The notes under the pieces are model-generated. The model did no database searches, was not told where the DNA came from, and was given only the letters and a program-made list of their open reading frames with translations. A stretch of DNA of 64,000 bases from assembly GCA_964462525.1 (NCBI GenBank), contig CAYWWY010000009.1, positions 30,951 through 94,950 of the forward strand, written 5' to 3'. The stretch comes from CAYWWY01 sp964462525 (GTDB lineage: Bacteria; Thermotogota; Thermotogae; MWEM01). Below, in pieces: positions 29,122 through 38,703 of the stretch. The position numbers and the translations under genes are program-made. How positions within the stretch are numbered: the first letter of the stretch is position 1; each line of letters starts with the position of its first letter.

Positions 29122-29627
29122 TCAACCTCCCTTTTCTTTTTTCGAAAGATTTTATGATCCACCTTTGAATGGGTTCCTTTGGAAACCAGCAAATCCAATG
29201 CTTGCCGAAAGAGCATCGGGTTGAAAAACTTTCGGAAAAGAACTTCGTCAATCTCTTCCAGATCTTGGAGAAGGAGGCAAATTTCTTCCGGGCTCTGTAT
29301 ACCGGGTTGTTTGATCCACTGCTCAATCTGGCGCGATACCCCCCCTGCCAATCTGCGATATTCATCTCCGATCAGCAAGGCCTTCGCACGGGATGAAGGA
29401 TACTGTTCCAAAGAAGCCTTCTTTACACATTCAGCAGTAAACGAATAATTCCCGCCATAGGCAGCTTCGATCCCAATCAAATCTCCTTGCTTCGCGAACC
29501 CAATAAATACTGGGGACTTAAGGGCAAAAAAACAAGCAACAATCCCTGTTTGCACTCGGTACATTTGTTTACCCGGCATCCCCTGAAAAAAAAGGGTTTC
29601 TCCCGGCTCTATTCGATGAATATCCAT
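29118..29627 (-). CDS. Cyclic-nucleotide-binding-like protein without recognisable HTH
   Basis: 169 residues. The N-terminal 90 or so resemble a Crp/Fnr jelly roll (IEPGETLFFQGMPGKQMYRVQTGIV, then KQGDLIGIEAAYGG and FTAECVKKASL). The C-terminal half is helical and basic (FRKFFNPMLFRQALDLLV, ending HKIFRKKKREVE), and I do not see a normal winged-helix motif. It may be a degenerate regulator or a stand-alone ligand-binding protein. ATG 29627 follows GAGGA by 5 bases; it is 15 bases below cysS. Confidence 0.65.
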   Translation of the reverse strand: MDIHRIEPGETLFFQGMPGKQMYRVQTGIVACFFALKSPVFIGFAKQGDLIGIEAAYGGNYSFTAECVKKASLEQYPSSRAKALLIGDEYRRLAGGVSRQIEQWIKQPGIQSPEEICLLLQDLEEIDEVLFRKFFNPMLFRQALDLLVSKGTHSKVDHKIFRKKKREVE

Positions 29628-29642
29628 GGCATCCTCGTTTTG

Positions 29643-31037
29643 TTACCCAGTCCACTGATAATCAGTCGTTCCATCCCCTCTGTCCAATAGGATGATCCCT
29701 AAGGATCCCAGGTAATCTCGAATTCGGTCTGCTTCAAAGAAATCCTTTTGCTTTCTGGCGTTTGAGCGCCGTTCGATATAGTCATGAATCAAAGATCGAA
29801 TGAGTTGATCCGATCCTCTCGCAATCGATTCATCCCGATCATCGAATAACCCCAACACTTCTGAGAAATACTCCGTGATTAAGTAATGCGATTCTTTGAG
29901 GCGTTCAGGGTTCGCGCGGTCTGTGTGTGAAAGCTCAAAAATATGAGATATGGCTTTTGGTGTATTGAAATCATCCCGAAGAGCTTCATGAAATCGATCG
30001 ATCTGATCGTTCATCCATGATGAACGCTTCATAATGACTTGCTGCGGGTCCCATTGTTTTTTCCATTCAGAAAGGGTTTGCTTCATCTTTTGGGCAGCTG
30101 TTTTCCATCCGGACAAAATTTCTTCGCTGAACTCGATGGGATTCCGATAGTGGACAGAAAAGAAGAAAAGGCGGATCGCATCTCTGCCAAAGCGATGAAC
30201 CGCTTCTTGAATGGTGAGGATGTTTCCGATTGATTTGGCCATCTTAGCCCCACCAGTTTGGAGCATCCCATTGTGCAACCAATAATTGGCAAATCCCCCG
30301 CGATTGAGCGCTTCACTCTGGGCCCGTTCGTTCTCATGGTGCGGGAAGATCAGATCATTGCCACCTGCATGAATGTCAAACCGATTTCCCAGAAGGCCTA
30401 ACGCCATGGTAGAGCACTCAATATGCCAAGCAGGTCGGCCATATCCCCATGGACTTGGCCACGATGGCTCGTCGGGCTTGACTGCTTTCCAAAGGGAAAA
30501 ATCGGCTGGGTGTTTCTTCCGATTGTCGATTTCGATCCGACTTCCCGCAATCATATCTTCGACTTTTCTGTGTGACAAAGCTCCGTATTCTTCGTACGAA
30601 GAAACGTCAAAGAAAACGTCGCCTTCTATCTCATACGCATGATCTTTGTTGATCAGATCTTCGATGAATTGAATGATCGGTTCAAGGTAATGGGTGGTTC
30701 GGGGTTGAAAATTGGCTTCTCGAACGCCCAAGCACAGCATATCCTTGCGAAATGCCCGAATGAAGGTGTGCGTAATCGTTTCAAAATCCCAACTTTCTTG
30801 TCTCATTCGAAGGATGATCTTATCATCGATATCGGTAAAGTTTTGCGCGTACGTTACTTGAAATCCTTCCATCTCCAAAAACCTCCGCAAACTGTCAAAG
30901 ACAACCGGCGGTCTGGCATTTCCAATATGAACGGTATTATACACGGTGGGACCGCATACATACATGCTTACCTTGCCAGGCGTGATGGGAATAAAGGGCC
31001 GCTTCGTTCCGGTCAATGTATCTGTGAATCGGATCAT
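29643..31037 (-). CDS. cysS: Cysteinyl-tRNA synthetase
   Basis: 464-residue class I aminoacyl-tRNA synthetase charging tRNA-Cys. HIGH motif HIGN at 37-40, KMSKS motif KMAKS at 265-269. The zinc site is visible as C28 (YVCGPTVYN), HIECSTMALG and HHENERAQSEA. C-terminal DALR-like helical domain present; full family length. It overlaps gltX by 4 bases, forming a gltX-cysS pair seen in several bacterial groups. Confidence 0.97.
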   Translation of the reverse strand: MIRFTDTLTGTKRPFIPITPGKVSMYVCGPTVYNTVHIGNARPPVVFDSLRRFLEMEGFQVTYAQNFTDIDDKIILRMRQESWDFETITHTFIRAFRKDMLCLGVREANFQPRTTHYLEPIIQFIEDLINKDHAYEIEGDVFFDVSSYEEYGALSHRKVEDMIAGSRIEIDNRKKHPADFSLWKAVKPDEPSWPSPWGYGRPAWHIECSTMALGLLGNRFDIHAGGNDLIFPHHENERAQSEALNRGGFANYWLHNGMLQTGGAKMAKSIGNILTIQEAVHRFGRDAIRLFFFSVHYRNPIEFSEEILSGWKTAAQKMKQTLSEWKKQWDPQQVIMKRSSWMNDQIDRFHEALRDDFNTPKAISHIFELSHTDRANPERLKESHYLITEYFSEVLGLFDDRDESIARGSDQLIRSLIHDYIERRSNARKQKDFFEADRIRDYLGSLGIILLDRGDGTTDYQWTG

Positions 31038-32479
31038 AGTTGTTCCACAACCCTTTTAATCCGTTTGATCATTTCATTTCGACCCAAAAGATGAACCACA
31101 TAGACAAGTTCCGGACCATCTTCCGTCCCGGTGATCAGTTTTCTTAGCATCTTATAAAAAGGTCTGGGTTTGGTTTTTGTTTGCTGAAGAACGGATTGAA
31201 ACAACTGCTGGACCATCTCTGTTTTCCAACCATCCAGATCATCCAATTTTTCAGAAAGCATGATAAACGCGGGTTCCAAATCCTGATCGGCAAGCTCTTC
31301 CAACCAGTCTCTTTCAATCGGTGGTTCTTTGGTAAAGATTTCCATACGTTCGGGGAATTCCGCCAGTTCATGCACTCGGTTCCGGAGCGCTTCAACGGCT
31401 TCCCGATACCACTTATAATTAGCGCATACCGCTCGGGGATCAGCATGCGCCTTTTTGAGGAAGGGAATTACTTCTCGAGTCAGCTGATCCAGATCCATAT
31501 TCCGAATGTAATGACCATTCATCCAGCGAAGCTTCGTTTCGTCATAGATGGCTGCATTCGAACTGACGCGAGTCAATTCGAAGGCATCGATCATCTCCTG
31601 GAGCTCCATAACCTCTTTTCCCTCTGGATGAGACCATCCCAATAGGGAAAGGTAGTTCACAATACTCTGAGGCATGTAGCCGATTTCTCGATATTTCTCC
31701 ACGGAAGTAGCCCCATGACGTTTGCTCAAACGCGCCCCATCCTGCCCCAGAATCATCGAAACATGAGCGAATTCGGGTAAAGGGAATCCAAAGGCTTCAT
31801 ACATGGCCAATTGGCGTAACGTATTGGAAAGATGATCGTCCCCTCGGATCACATGAGAGATCTTCATCATGGCGTCATCGACCACGCAGGCATAGTTGTA
31901 GATGGGAATCCCGTTGCTTCGAAGGATCACAAAGTCTCCGATGGTTCCCGTTTTGAAGACCACGTCACCTTTGATTAAATCACGAAGAACATAATCTTTC
32001 TGTTCCATTTGAAAGTAGATCACAGGGGACAAACCCCGATCGGCATACTCTTTTCGTCGTTCGGGGGTGTCGAATGCACTGATGATCTCTTTGGTATAGT
32101 GAGAGGACTCCTTATTGGCCAGCATCTTCCCGCGCAAGCTTTCGAGCTCTTCGGGATAGACATAGGCTTCATACGCCTTCCCCTTTTTCACAAGCTCTTC
32201 TGCCCTAGCACGATACATTGGCAAGCGTTCGGATTGCCGATACGGTCCATACGCTCCACCAACATCCGGGCCTTCATCCCAACTCAAACCTAACCAATGG
32301 AGGGTGTCAAGAAGAGACTGTTCGGATTCCGATGTGGAACGAGCTAAGTCGGTATCTTCGATACGTAACACTAAGGATCCTTTCATATGTCGAGCAAAAA
32401 GGTAGTTGAAAAGAGCTGTTCGCGCGCCACCAACATGCAGATATCCTGTAGGACTGGGTGCAAATCGAACCCGAATCAT
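31034..32479 (-). CDS. gltX: Glutamyl-tRNA synthetase
   Basis: 481-residue class I synthetase charging tRNA-Glu. N-terminus VRFAPSPTGYLHVGGARTALFN holds the HIGH-equivalent (H15), and RLSKR (about 250-254) is the KMSKS-equivalent. The C-terminal anticodon-binding domain is present. ATG 32479 follows GGAGGAGG by about 10 bases; TTG codons slightly upstream are in frame but overlap the ribosome-binding site. First gene of a long co-directional run, behind an extended -10 promoter. Whether it also misacylates tRNA-Gln cannot be told. Confidence 0.97.
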   Translation of the reverse strand: MIRVRFAPSPTGYLHVGGARTALFNYLFARHMKGSLVLRIEDTDLARSTSESEQSLLDTLHWLGLSWDEGPDVGGAYGPYRQSERLPMYRARAEELVKKGKAYEAYVYPEELESLRGKMLANKESSHYTKEIISAFDTPERRKEYADRGLSPVIYFQMEQKDYVLRDLIKGDVVFKTGTIGDFVILRSNGIPIYNYACVVDDAMMKISHVIRGDDHLSNTLRQLAMYEAFGFPLPEFAHVSMILGQDGARLSKRHGATSVEKYREIGYMPQSIVNYLSLLGWSHPEGKEVMELQEMIDAFELTRVSSNAAIYDETKLRWMNGHYIRNMDLDQLTREVIPFLKKAHADPRAVCANYKWYREAVEALRNRVHELAEFPERMEIFTKEPPIERDWLEELADQDLEPAFIMLSEKLDDLDGWKTEMVQQLFQSVLQQTKTKPRPFYKMLRKLITGTEDGPELVYVVHLLGRNEMIKRIKRVVEQL

Positions 32480-32532
32480 CTTGCTCAATCCTCCTCCAAT
32501 CAAATTGATCCCAAGGATCCTTTATCGCTTTG

Positions 32533-32541
32533 ATTATATCA
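32533..32541 (-). promoter_or_regulatory. Extended -10 promoter for gltX-cysS
   Basis: On the minus strand TGA-TATAAT reads from 32541 to 32533, a perfect -10 with the TGn extension. No good -35 is seen at 16-18 bases. It is 54 bases above the gltX ATG and just beyond the terminator of the sugar operon. Confidence 0.65.
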
Positions 32542-32584
32542 CAGAAAGCCAAAAAAACCTTGGACGTGATCATGAAAACGCAAG

Positions 32585-32612
32585 AAAAAAGCCTCGATTC
32601 GAGGCTTTTTTC
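32585..32612 (-). terminator. Intrinsic terminator of the GntR-controlled sugar operon
   Basis: GCCTCG-ATT-CGAGGC stem flanked by an A-run on one side and a T-run on the other, so it can work in both directions. It lies 40 bases past the stop of the last permease gene and before the gltX promoter. Confidence 0.85.
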
Positions 32613-32651
32613 GGTCAGATCGCTTTGCGAAATTCGAAGGATCGGTTTGAC

Positions 32652-33521
32652 TCATATCCCTCCAAATCCGCTCATTACAAACCCTTTGACGTAGTTTTTC
32701 TGGAGGTACAAGAAGACGATAACCATGGGGATGACTTGATAGACAAGCGCAGCCATCACCAGATGCTGGGTTTCTGTTGTCGAAAAAGCGAGCGTCAGCC
32801 TCGACACGCCCACAGGGAGTGTCATAAGATGTTGCGCGTTGGAAGTCACAATCATAGGCCAAAGGAAAGAGTTCCATTGACCGATAAAGGTGAGCGTGCC
32901 CAATGTAGCAAGAGCAGGCTTGATCATCGGAAGGATTATTCGCAGATAGATCTTCCACAATCCTGCCCCATCGATCCGCGCAGAGTCCATAAGCGCGTCG
33001 GGGATGGTCATGACAAACTGCCGAATGAGAAAAATCCCATATCCGCTGACCGCAAAAGGAATGATCAACGAAAGGTGATTGTCCAACCAACCGAGATTTT
33101 TCATCAAATAGAACACTGGGATCAAAAAGATGAAGACAGGGAACATCATCGTGGAAAGAACAAATCGAAAAAGGATCTTCCTTCCCGGGAACGGAATTTT
33201 TGCAAAAGCAAACCCCGCAAGAGATCCCGTGAAAAGGACACCAAAAGTGCCAAGACCTGCTATCAGTAAACTGTTTCCATAATAGCGCAGGATCGGGATT
33301 CTTCGGGGGATTTCCATATAGTTCTTCCACTGAGGGCTTTCAGGAATCCAACGCGGCGGGTCTGCAATCAGTTCTTGAGAAGTCATCAGAGATGCCGAAA
33401 AAAGCCAAAAGAATGGCAATATCATGCAAAAGGCGCCGATGCATAAAATGGAATATTTTGCGATCGTTACAATTACTCGTGATACCGGATACTTACGTCT
33501 CTTTTTCCGCAAAACCTTCAT
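32652..33521 (-). CDS. Sugar ABC transporter permease (MalG/UgpE type)
   Basis: 289-residue inner-membrane permease with six predicted helices. The EAA loop DSARIDGAGLWKIYLRIILPMIKPAL docks on the ATPase. Family BPD_transp_1, carbohydrate importer subfamily. It overlaps the other permease by 29 bases and has AAAGGGGGG before its ATG. No ATPase is encoded in this operon; a shared MsmK-like ATPase elsewhere is likely. Confidence 0.93.
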   Translation of the reverse strand: MKVLRKKRRKYPVSRVIVTIAKYSILCIGAFCMILPFFWLFSASLMTSQELIADPPRWIPESPQWKNYMEIPRRIPILRYYGNSLLIAGLGTFGVLFTGSLAGFAFAKIPFPGRKILFRFVLSTMMFPVFIFLIPVFYLMKNLGWLDNHLSLIIPFAVSGYGIFLIRQFVMTIPDALMDSARIDGAGLWKIYLRIILPMIKPALATLGTLTFIGQWNSFLWPMIVTSNAQHLMTLPVGVSRLTLAFSTTETQHLVMAALVYQVIPMVIVFLYLQKNYVKGFVMSGFGGI

Positions 33522-34395
33522 ACCCCCCTTTCCGAAAAGCTCGAAGGATCAGAAGCGTAATGACAAAGATAATGATAAATAGGAGAAAGGCTCCTGCGGA
33601 AGCGCGTCCCATCCGCATAGAACCAAACGCGGTTTCATAGATATACCAAGAAACCGTCATAATGCTCATTGCAGGAGCATTCCGGCCCATGATAAAGGGC
33701 AGATCGAAGACTTGCCATGCGCCGATCATCCCTGTAGCCATCAAAAAAAGCAAGGTGGGTTGAATCAGAGGAATGGTAATGGAGAAGAACCTTCGGAAGA
33801 TTCCCGCTCCATCGATCTTTGCGGCGTCATAGTAGTCATTGGGGATATTTTTCAACGCTGCTGTAAAAATTAGCATGGAACCACCGATTCCGGCCCATAT
33901 TGCAACCAGCATGACTGAGAAAAGAACGACATTCCCATCGGTAAGCCAGTATACAGGGCGAATTCCAAACCAACCCAAGATCTGATTGAGAAGCCCATTG
34001 TTGGGCCTATAGAGATAGTTCCATATCGTTCCGATGGCTACCGAGGGTGTGACAACGGGCGTGAAAAAGAGGAATCTCCATAGGACTGGAAAGCGCGCGC
34101 TGTTTATGAGCACAGCCAGAAACAAAGAGATCGCTAGCGAAGCGCACACGGTAATCACGGCGTACAGCGAAGTGTTCAATAAGGAACGTAAGAACATCTC
34201 ATTTTGAAGAAGAAACTCGAAATTGTCCCAACCCAAAAACCGAGCGTCGAAGAGTGGAACAAGCATGTTCCATCTCCGAAACGAAGCGGCAAAAGAAAAG
34301 ATGACCGGAAACCCGAAGAAAAAGACATAGAAAATAAGGGCGGGGCTGATGAAGCCATACCCGGATAATGCCCGAAGCCGCATGTCCCTTCTCAT
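33493..34395 (-). CDS. Sugar ABC transporter permease (MalF/UgpA type)
   Basis: 300-residue partner permease with six helices and the EAA loop YDAAKIDGAGIFRRFFSITIPLIQP. Starts at ATG 34395; a GTG one codon up and an ATG at 34383 are alternatives. It sits 24 bases below the binding-protein gene and overlaps the second permease. Together they should form the membrane channel for the sugar bound by the 34420-35709 product. Confidence 0.93.
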   Translation of the reverse strand: MRRDMRLRALSGYGFISPALIFYVFFFGFPVIFSFAASFRRWNMLVPLFDARFLGWDNFEFLLQNEMFLRSLLNTSLYAVITVCASLAISLFLAVLINSARFPVLWRFLFFTPVVTPSVAIGTIWNYLYRPNNGLLNQILGWFGIRPVYWLTDGNVVLFSVMLVAIWAGIGGSMLIFTAALKNIPNDYYDAAKIDGAGIFRRFFSITIPLIQPTLLFLMATGMIGAWQVFDLPFIMGRNAPAMSIMTVSWYIYETAFGSMRMGRASAGAFLLFIIIFVITLLILRAFRKGGYEGFAEKET

Positions 34396-34419
34396 CACTC
34401 AGTCCCGCCCTTCATCCGA

Positions 34420-35709
34420 TCAGTAAAACTCTCTCAGGATTTGGTCAATCTCTCGCTTGGCAGCAGAAAGAGCCTGTTGAGGGGTCTTACGACCATGCCA
34501 CGCTTCGATAATTTCTCTCATCAGTACAACTTTTATCTCCTGACCTTGCGCTACATTTGGCTCTGAGATGGTGTTTTCAAGTTCTTGCACAAAGACCGAA
34601 GTATATAAGTCGTTCAGTTCATCCGGGAACTCGTCAAGATCTGCATGATGAGTGGGAATAGACCCGATATTCCTGGCCATCAGTTCACCCATTCTTGTCG
34701 TACCCTCTTCGGTCAGTTCAATGGTCATCCATTGGATAAACTTCCATGCCTCCTCTTTATGGCGGGAATTCCTGTCGACCCCGATGAACCAAGTATATCC
34801 ACAGTTTGCGGGTGTTGTAAGGTATGGGAAAGGCGCAACACCGACAGTCTCTTCATAGTCATCACGGAACCCCAATTTCAAACTCGATTCGTACCATGGC
34901 GCCATAATCATCATGGCTACCCGTCCTGTTGGGAAAGCCCAAACGCTTCCTGCCGTATCAGTGCCTCCGCGTTTGAACAGCTCGAGCTGCTTTTCAAGGG
35001 CCAAGAGAGCTTCGGGAGAATCCAACAACGAACGGCTGAAATCATCGGTGAACAATCTGCCTTCCAAACTGTACAACATAGATAAATAGGGGTGGACGAC
35101 GGCAGAATCCCATCCGGATAAGAAAGCGAACCCGTACTGATGAATGGTGCCATCTTCATTTCGCTTGGTTAAGTCGACTGCCATATCGATCAATTCATCC
35201 CAGGTTTTCGGAGGGTGTTGATACCCTGCCTCCGCGAATAGCTTTTTGTTGTAGATCAGCGCATAATTGGAAATTTCCATGGGAACGCCCCAAATTTTGC
35301 CCTCAATGGTTGACCCTTGAACAGAAACGGGGACAAAATCCTTCCGGACGGTTTCGATCAGAGCCGGTGGGGGAGCGTCAAGGATGTAGGAATCCACCAA
35401 CTGGACTGCCCATAAAGAATACAGATTATAGATATCCGAGTATTGGCCCGCCGTATGGCTGATCAAAATCCTCTTTAAATAATCGTCGAAAGGAACCGGT
35501 TGAATCTCAATCTCGACAGTGGGGTTTTCTTTCATGTATTGATCCACATATTGTTGGACCCCTTTTACCGTAAGATTCTCCTCTTCGTCAAAAATACCAT
35601 CTACCTGGAAATCGGACCAGTGAACGGCCCAAACAAGTTTCGTGCTTCCCAGAGAGATCACAGACAGAACCATCATCAGTACTAATGCCACCAAGAACGC
35701 CTTTTTCAT
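34420..35709 (-). CDS. Extracellular sugar-binding protein, family 1
   Basis: 429-residue solute-binding protein with signal peptide KKAFLVALVLMMVLSVISLGS. Family-1 features include PMEISNYALIYNKKLFAEAGYQHPPKTWDELIDMA and a late FPTGRVAMMIMAPWY. AAGGAGGGAAGGG precedes the ATG, and the start overlaps the GH42-like gene's stop by 4 bases. It delivers substrate to the two permeases downstream. The sugar is not identifiable. Confidence 0.93.
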   Translation of the reverse strand: MKKAFLVALVLMMVLSVISLGSTKLVWAVHWSDFQVDGIFDEEENLTVKGVQQYVDQYMKENPTVEIEIQPVPFDDYLKRILISHTAGQYSDIYNLYSLWAVQLVDSYILDAPPPALIETVRKDFVPVSVQGSTIEGKIWGVPMEISNYALIYNKKLFAEAGYQHPPKTWDELIDMAVDLTKRNEDGTIHQYGFAFLSGWDSAVVHPYLSMLYSLEGRLFTDDFSRSLLDSPEALLALEKQLELFKRGGTDTAGSVWAFPTGRVAMMIMAPWYESSLKLGFRDDYEETVGVAPFPYLTTPANCGYTWFIGVDRNSRHKEEAWKFIQWMTIELTEEGTTRMGELMARNIGSIPTHHADLDEFPDELNDLYTSVFVQELENTISEPNVAQGQEIKVVLMREIIEAWHGRKTPQQALSAAKREIDQILREFY

Positions 35710-37910
35710 ACCCTTCCCTCCTTATCATAATGGGGTTTTCCAAGAGCATAGACCCCGGTTTCATTCTGTTCGATCAATAAATCCATCTTTGCGACACCAT
35801 TTATGCATTGAACCAATCTTTCTTCCCCTGTCTTCAGGTTTTTCCAGACAGGCTCGAAATCCGAGAGGGGGAACGGAATTTCCAATCCGAGGGTCAATGG
35901 TTCAGAAGAATCATTGAAGACAAAAACGATCCTCCTCTCATCGGAAATGTTGATTCGGACTTCATATGGGGCATCGGACCCTTCGGGAGAACGAATGAAA
36001 GACCGGCAGTAGGGGACGATTCCCGCATCTTCTACAGCGGATGAAAGAAACCTGCGGATTCCGGAATGATTCTCTTCTTCCAAAACACAGCCAATCTGTG
36101 TTCCGATCATGTATGCAGCACCTTCTTCGTACTGGTTTTTTACAATGACCGGCCGTCCGTTATACTCGGCTAGGCTTTTCCCGTCGGTCACGATGAATGT
36201 GGACAAATGCTCATGAGCAGGGATGGGTCCGTACAAATGAGAAGAGATGATTTTTTTGTCGCGATTGTCAACTGTATCGTCTTCATAGCAACCAAAGACA
36301 CGATCGAGTCCCATCCCAGGGATTTTCAAGGATAATTCTCCTTGATCGTTCATCCATCCCACTCTGAAATCCGCCATTACAGTGCCGCCTCGAGCAACGA
36401 ACTCCTGAATTCTCCTGGCGTGTCGTTCAGTTAACACATAAGAGCTGGGCATATAGAGAAAGCGATATTGAGCGAGCATCCCCTCAGCAATATCATCGAG
36501 ATGCACAAATTCTACCGGGATTCCCAATTCCATCAAAACACGGTAAAACCCGAACATATCTTTCCGTATTTGAGTTGCGGCGGACACCCTCAGCCCCGCG
36601 AGAGAGCTATGGGCCTCAATGTTGTACAGAATTGCAACATCTGCCTGTGCCGGTTTTGCTTTCATAAAGAGGTCTTCGTTTTCGGAAACGATTCGACCGA
36701 CATTGCCTGCGCTCCATACGCGATCGTTTACCGAACCATCGGGTTCGCAAAGCCCGAACCCGGAGATCTCATACCCGCAACTCATGGGATACCAAGCATA
36801 GTAATGGAGACCTGTCGCGCCTCGAGAGACACATCGCCAGGCCCATCGATCAACGTCTTCAGCGGTTACCGACTCGCCAAATCGCATCCCGGTAACTCCA
36901 TCGCCAGTTTGCAGCTCGCCGACCCAGAAGGGTTTGGCCGCGCTTCTGCATGAGCTTGCGGTTGCATCCAGAGCGACGCAAATCTGATGGGGTTTCAGAG
37001 GCATCCAAGGCCCGGTGTGTTTCGGATACAAAGAAGTACCCCACACGTCAACCTGCCGCGCCAAAAGCCAGTCGTCGGAGGCTCCATATCCGATTCCCGG
37101 CATACCGTATACTGATGAGATGGCAGCATGCGAACTGACGACATGATCGGGATCGGCCTTTTTGACATGATCCACTTTCCATGCGAGGTCCTCAGCGATC
37201 TTTTCTGTATTGAAATGGATCCAGTCCACAACATCTCTGAAAGTGGAGAGAGAGATGTACCCGGGAGGCTGAACCTCCTCCCAATACCGGTAGGTGCGGT
37301 ACCAATTGCGATTCAAGTGATCGAGATCACACTCATAGCGGTTTTGGAGCCACGCTCTAAAGCGATTCTGCGAATGGCGACAAAAACAGAACCACGGTTC
37401 TTTCATATAATCGATCCAAGACCACTCCACAATATGCGGTTCCGACCAAACATCCCATCCAAGGAAAGATGGAAAGCGCGTCGCAACTTCAGCCAACCGA
37501 TAATAGAAATCGCCGACGTGTTCTCGAACCTTTGGATGATCGGTGCAATAACCGGGAGAGGCCTGATTTCGGATCACCAATCCCGAACGATCCATAAACA
37601 AAGAATCGGGGTACTCGGACTCGACCCAATTGGGCGCAGAATCGGAATAAACCTGGATGACCGACTTCAAACCGGCCTGATGAGATAACTCCAAAAGTGT
37701 TATGATTCCTGAGAAATCCCACTGATCCGGTCTTTTTTCGGCAGTAAGCCAATCATACCAGAGGCGAACGGTATTGAATCCGGATGAACGGATCGATTGA
37801 AAGTCTGCTCGAATTCGTTTATGGTCTTCGCCTTGGATTTCCCAAAACATGGGCGCTCTTGCTCGGTTGGCGCCATACCATACGGAGACTGGAAAGGTTT
37901 TTGGGTCCAT
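35706..37910 (-). CDS. GH42-like beta-galactosidase family glycosidase
   Basis: 734-residue cytoplasmic glycoside hydrolase (no signal peptide). The N-terminal TIM barrel carries a probable acid/base E157 in GWDVWSEPHIVEW and a probable nucleophile E332 in KPFWVGELQTGDG. The middle part (about 420-620) resembles the GH42 trimerisation domain (VAILYNIEAHSS..., PSSYVLTERHARRIQEFVARGGTVMADFRVG), followed by a small beta domain. It may be an outlying GH42 or a neighbouring clan-A family. GGAGGAG precedes the ATG. The operon context suggests it cleaves an imported oligosaccharide. Confidence 0.83.
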   Translation of the reverse strand: MDPKTFPVSVWYGANRARAPMFWEIQGEDHKRIRADFQSIRSSGFNTVRLWYDWLTAEKRPDQWDFSGIITLLELSHQAGLKSVIQVYSDSAPNWVESEYPDSLFMDRSGLVIRNQASPGYCTDHPKVREHVGDFYYRLAEVATRFPSFLGWDVWSEPHIVEWSWIDYMKEPWFCFCRHSQNRFRAWLQNRYECDLDHLNRNWYRTYRYWEEVQPPGYISLSTFRDVVDWIHFNTEKIAEDLAWKVDHVKKADPDHVVSSHAAISSVYGMPGIGYGASDDWLLARQVDVWGTSLYPKHTGPWMPLKPHQICVALDATASSCRSAAKPFWVGELQTGDGVTGMRFGESVTAEDVDRWAWRCVSRGATGLHYYAWYPMSCGYEISGFGLCEPDGSVNDRVWSAGNVGRIVSENEDLFMKAKPAQADVAILYNIEAHSSLAGLRVSAATQIRKDMFGFYRVLMELGIPVEFVHLDDIAEGMLAQYRFLYMPSSYVLTERHARRIQEFVARGGTVMADFRVGWMNDQGELSLKIPGMGLDRVFGCYEDDTVDNRDKKIISSHLYGPIPAHEHLSTFIVTDGKSLAEYNGRPVIVKNQYEEGAAYMIGTQIGCVLEEENHSGIRRFLSSAVEDAGIVPYCRSFIRSPEGSDAPYEVRINISDERRIVFVFNDSSEPLTLGLEIPFPLSDFEPVWKNLKTGEERLVQCINGVAKMDLLIEQNETGVYALGKPHYDKEGRV

Positions 37911-37915
37911 CTCTT

Positions 37916-38692
37916 TTACTCCTCCTGATTTTTGGCCATATGCCGCGCCATTCTTCGGTTATGAAGGTCAAATACGCCCAGATTATAGTCCACTCCAAAT
38001 CCAGGCACATTCGGTGACACAAAGATCTCTAAATCTTCCTCCATCTCATTGAGATACTCGGCCGTTTGGGCGGTCAATGACATAGTGACCGCAATGGCAG
38101 CGATACTGGAAGTGGCTCCGACTTTCTGCCGTTTTCCGGGTAGCGAAACAACCGCGTCTTCCGGTGGAACACAGTTATCAATGCAAAGGTCGGCAATATC
38201 CGAAAGCTTTTTCCCACTGCTATGTGTCGAACGAGCCTCCGATTGATGCGCCATGGAGGTGATCGCGATCACGTAAGCCCCCACTTTGTTCCCATAAAGG
38301 GCTGCTTCAACAGGGGCGGCATTCAGACCTCCATGAGAATAAACTACCAGTACATCTCCTCGAAAAACCGGTTGATATCTCAGGAATCCGTCTTCCACAT
38401 ACCCCTCTCTCCGTTCGATATTAAGCAGTCCGGGAGCATTCGCGGATCCAATTGCACTAAACCACATCAGACGCGCATCCATTAAGGGATTCAGACCGAG
38501 AAAACCACCATAACGCGGAAAAGCATCAAGAACGGGGATGATGGAGTGCCCGCTTCCGAAAAAATGGCAGAATCCCCCTTGCTGAATGCATGATGCCATC
38601 TTTCGCGCTCCAGCTTCGATCGATTCTCCATTCTGGGACTCAATGGTCTGGATCAACTGCAGAACCTCCTGTAAATATCTACGATATGCCAT
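37916..38692 (-). CDS. SIS-domain sugar-phosphate binding protein (UPF0309-like)
   Basis: 258-residue SIS-fold protein; GFCHFFGSGHSIIPVLDAF and VVYSHGGLNAAPVEAALYGNKVGAYVIAITS are phosphosugar-binding loops, and SEARSTHSSGKKLSDIAD is typical of the UPF0309 family. Probably an isomerase or an etherase-like enzyme acting on an amino-sugar phosphate. ATG 38692 follows AAGGAGGG; 5 bases separate it from the GH42-like gene. Next to a ROK kinase, it suggests a kinase-then-isomerase route for the imported sugar. Confidence 0.83.
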   Translation of the reverse strand: MAYRRYLQEVLQLIQTIESQNGESIEAGARKMASCIQQGGFCHFFGSGHSIIPVLDAFPRYGGFLGLNPLMDARLMWFSAIGSANAPGLLNIERREGYVEDGFLRYQPVFRGDVLVVYSHGGLNAAPVEAALYGNKVGAYVIAITSMAHQSEARSTHSSGKKLSDIADLCIDNCVPPEDAVVSLPGKRQKVGATSSIAAIAVTMSLTAQTAEYLNEMEEDLEIFVSPNVPGFGVDYNLGVFDLHNRRMARHMAKNQEE

Positions 38693-38703
38693 GTTTCCCT
38701 CCT

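Noticed and set aside
32406..33269. 287-codon plus-strand frame opposite the MalG-type permease
   Set aside because: Antisense to a clear permease, extremely rich in Lys, Arg, Asp and His as expected of a shadow frame, no ribosome-binding site.
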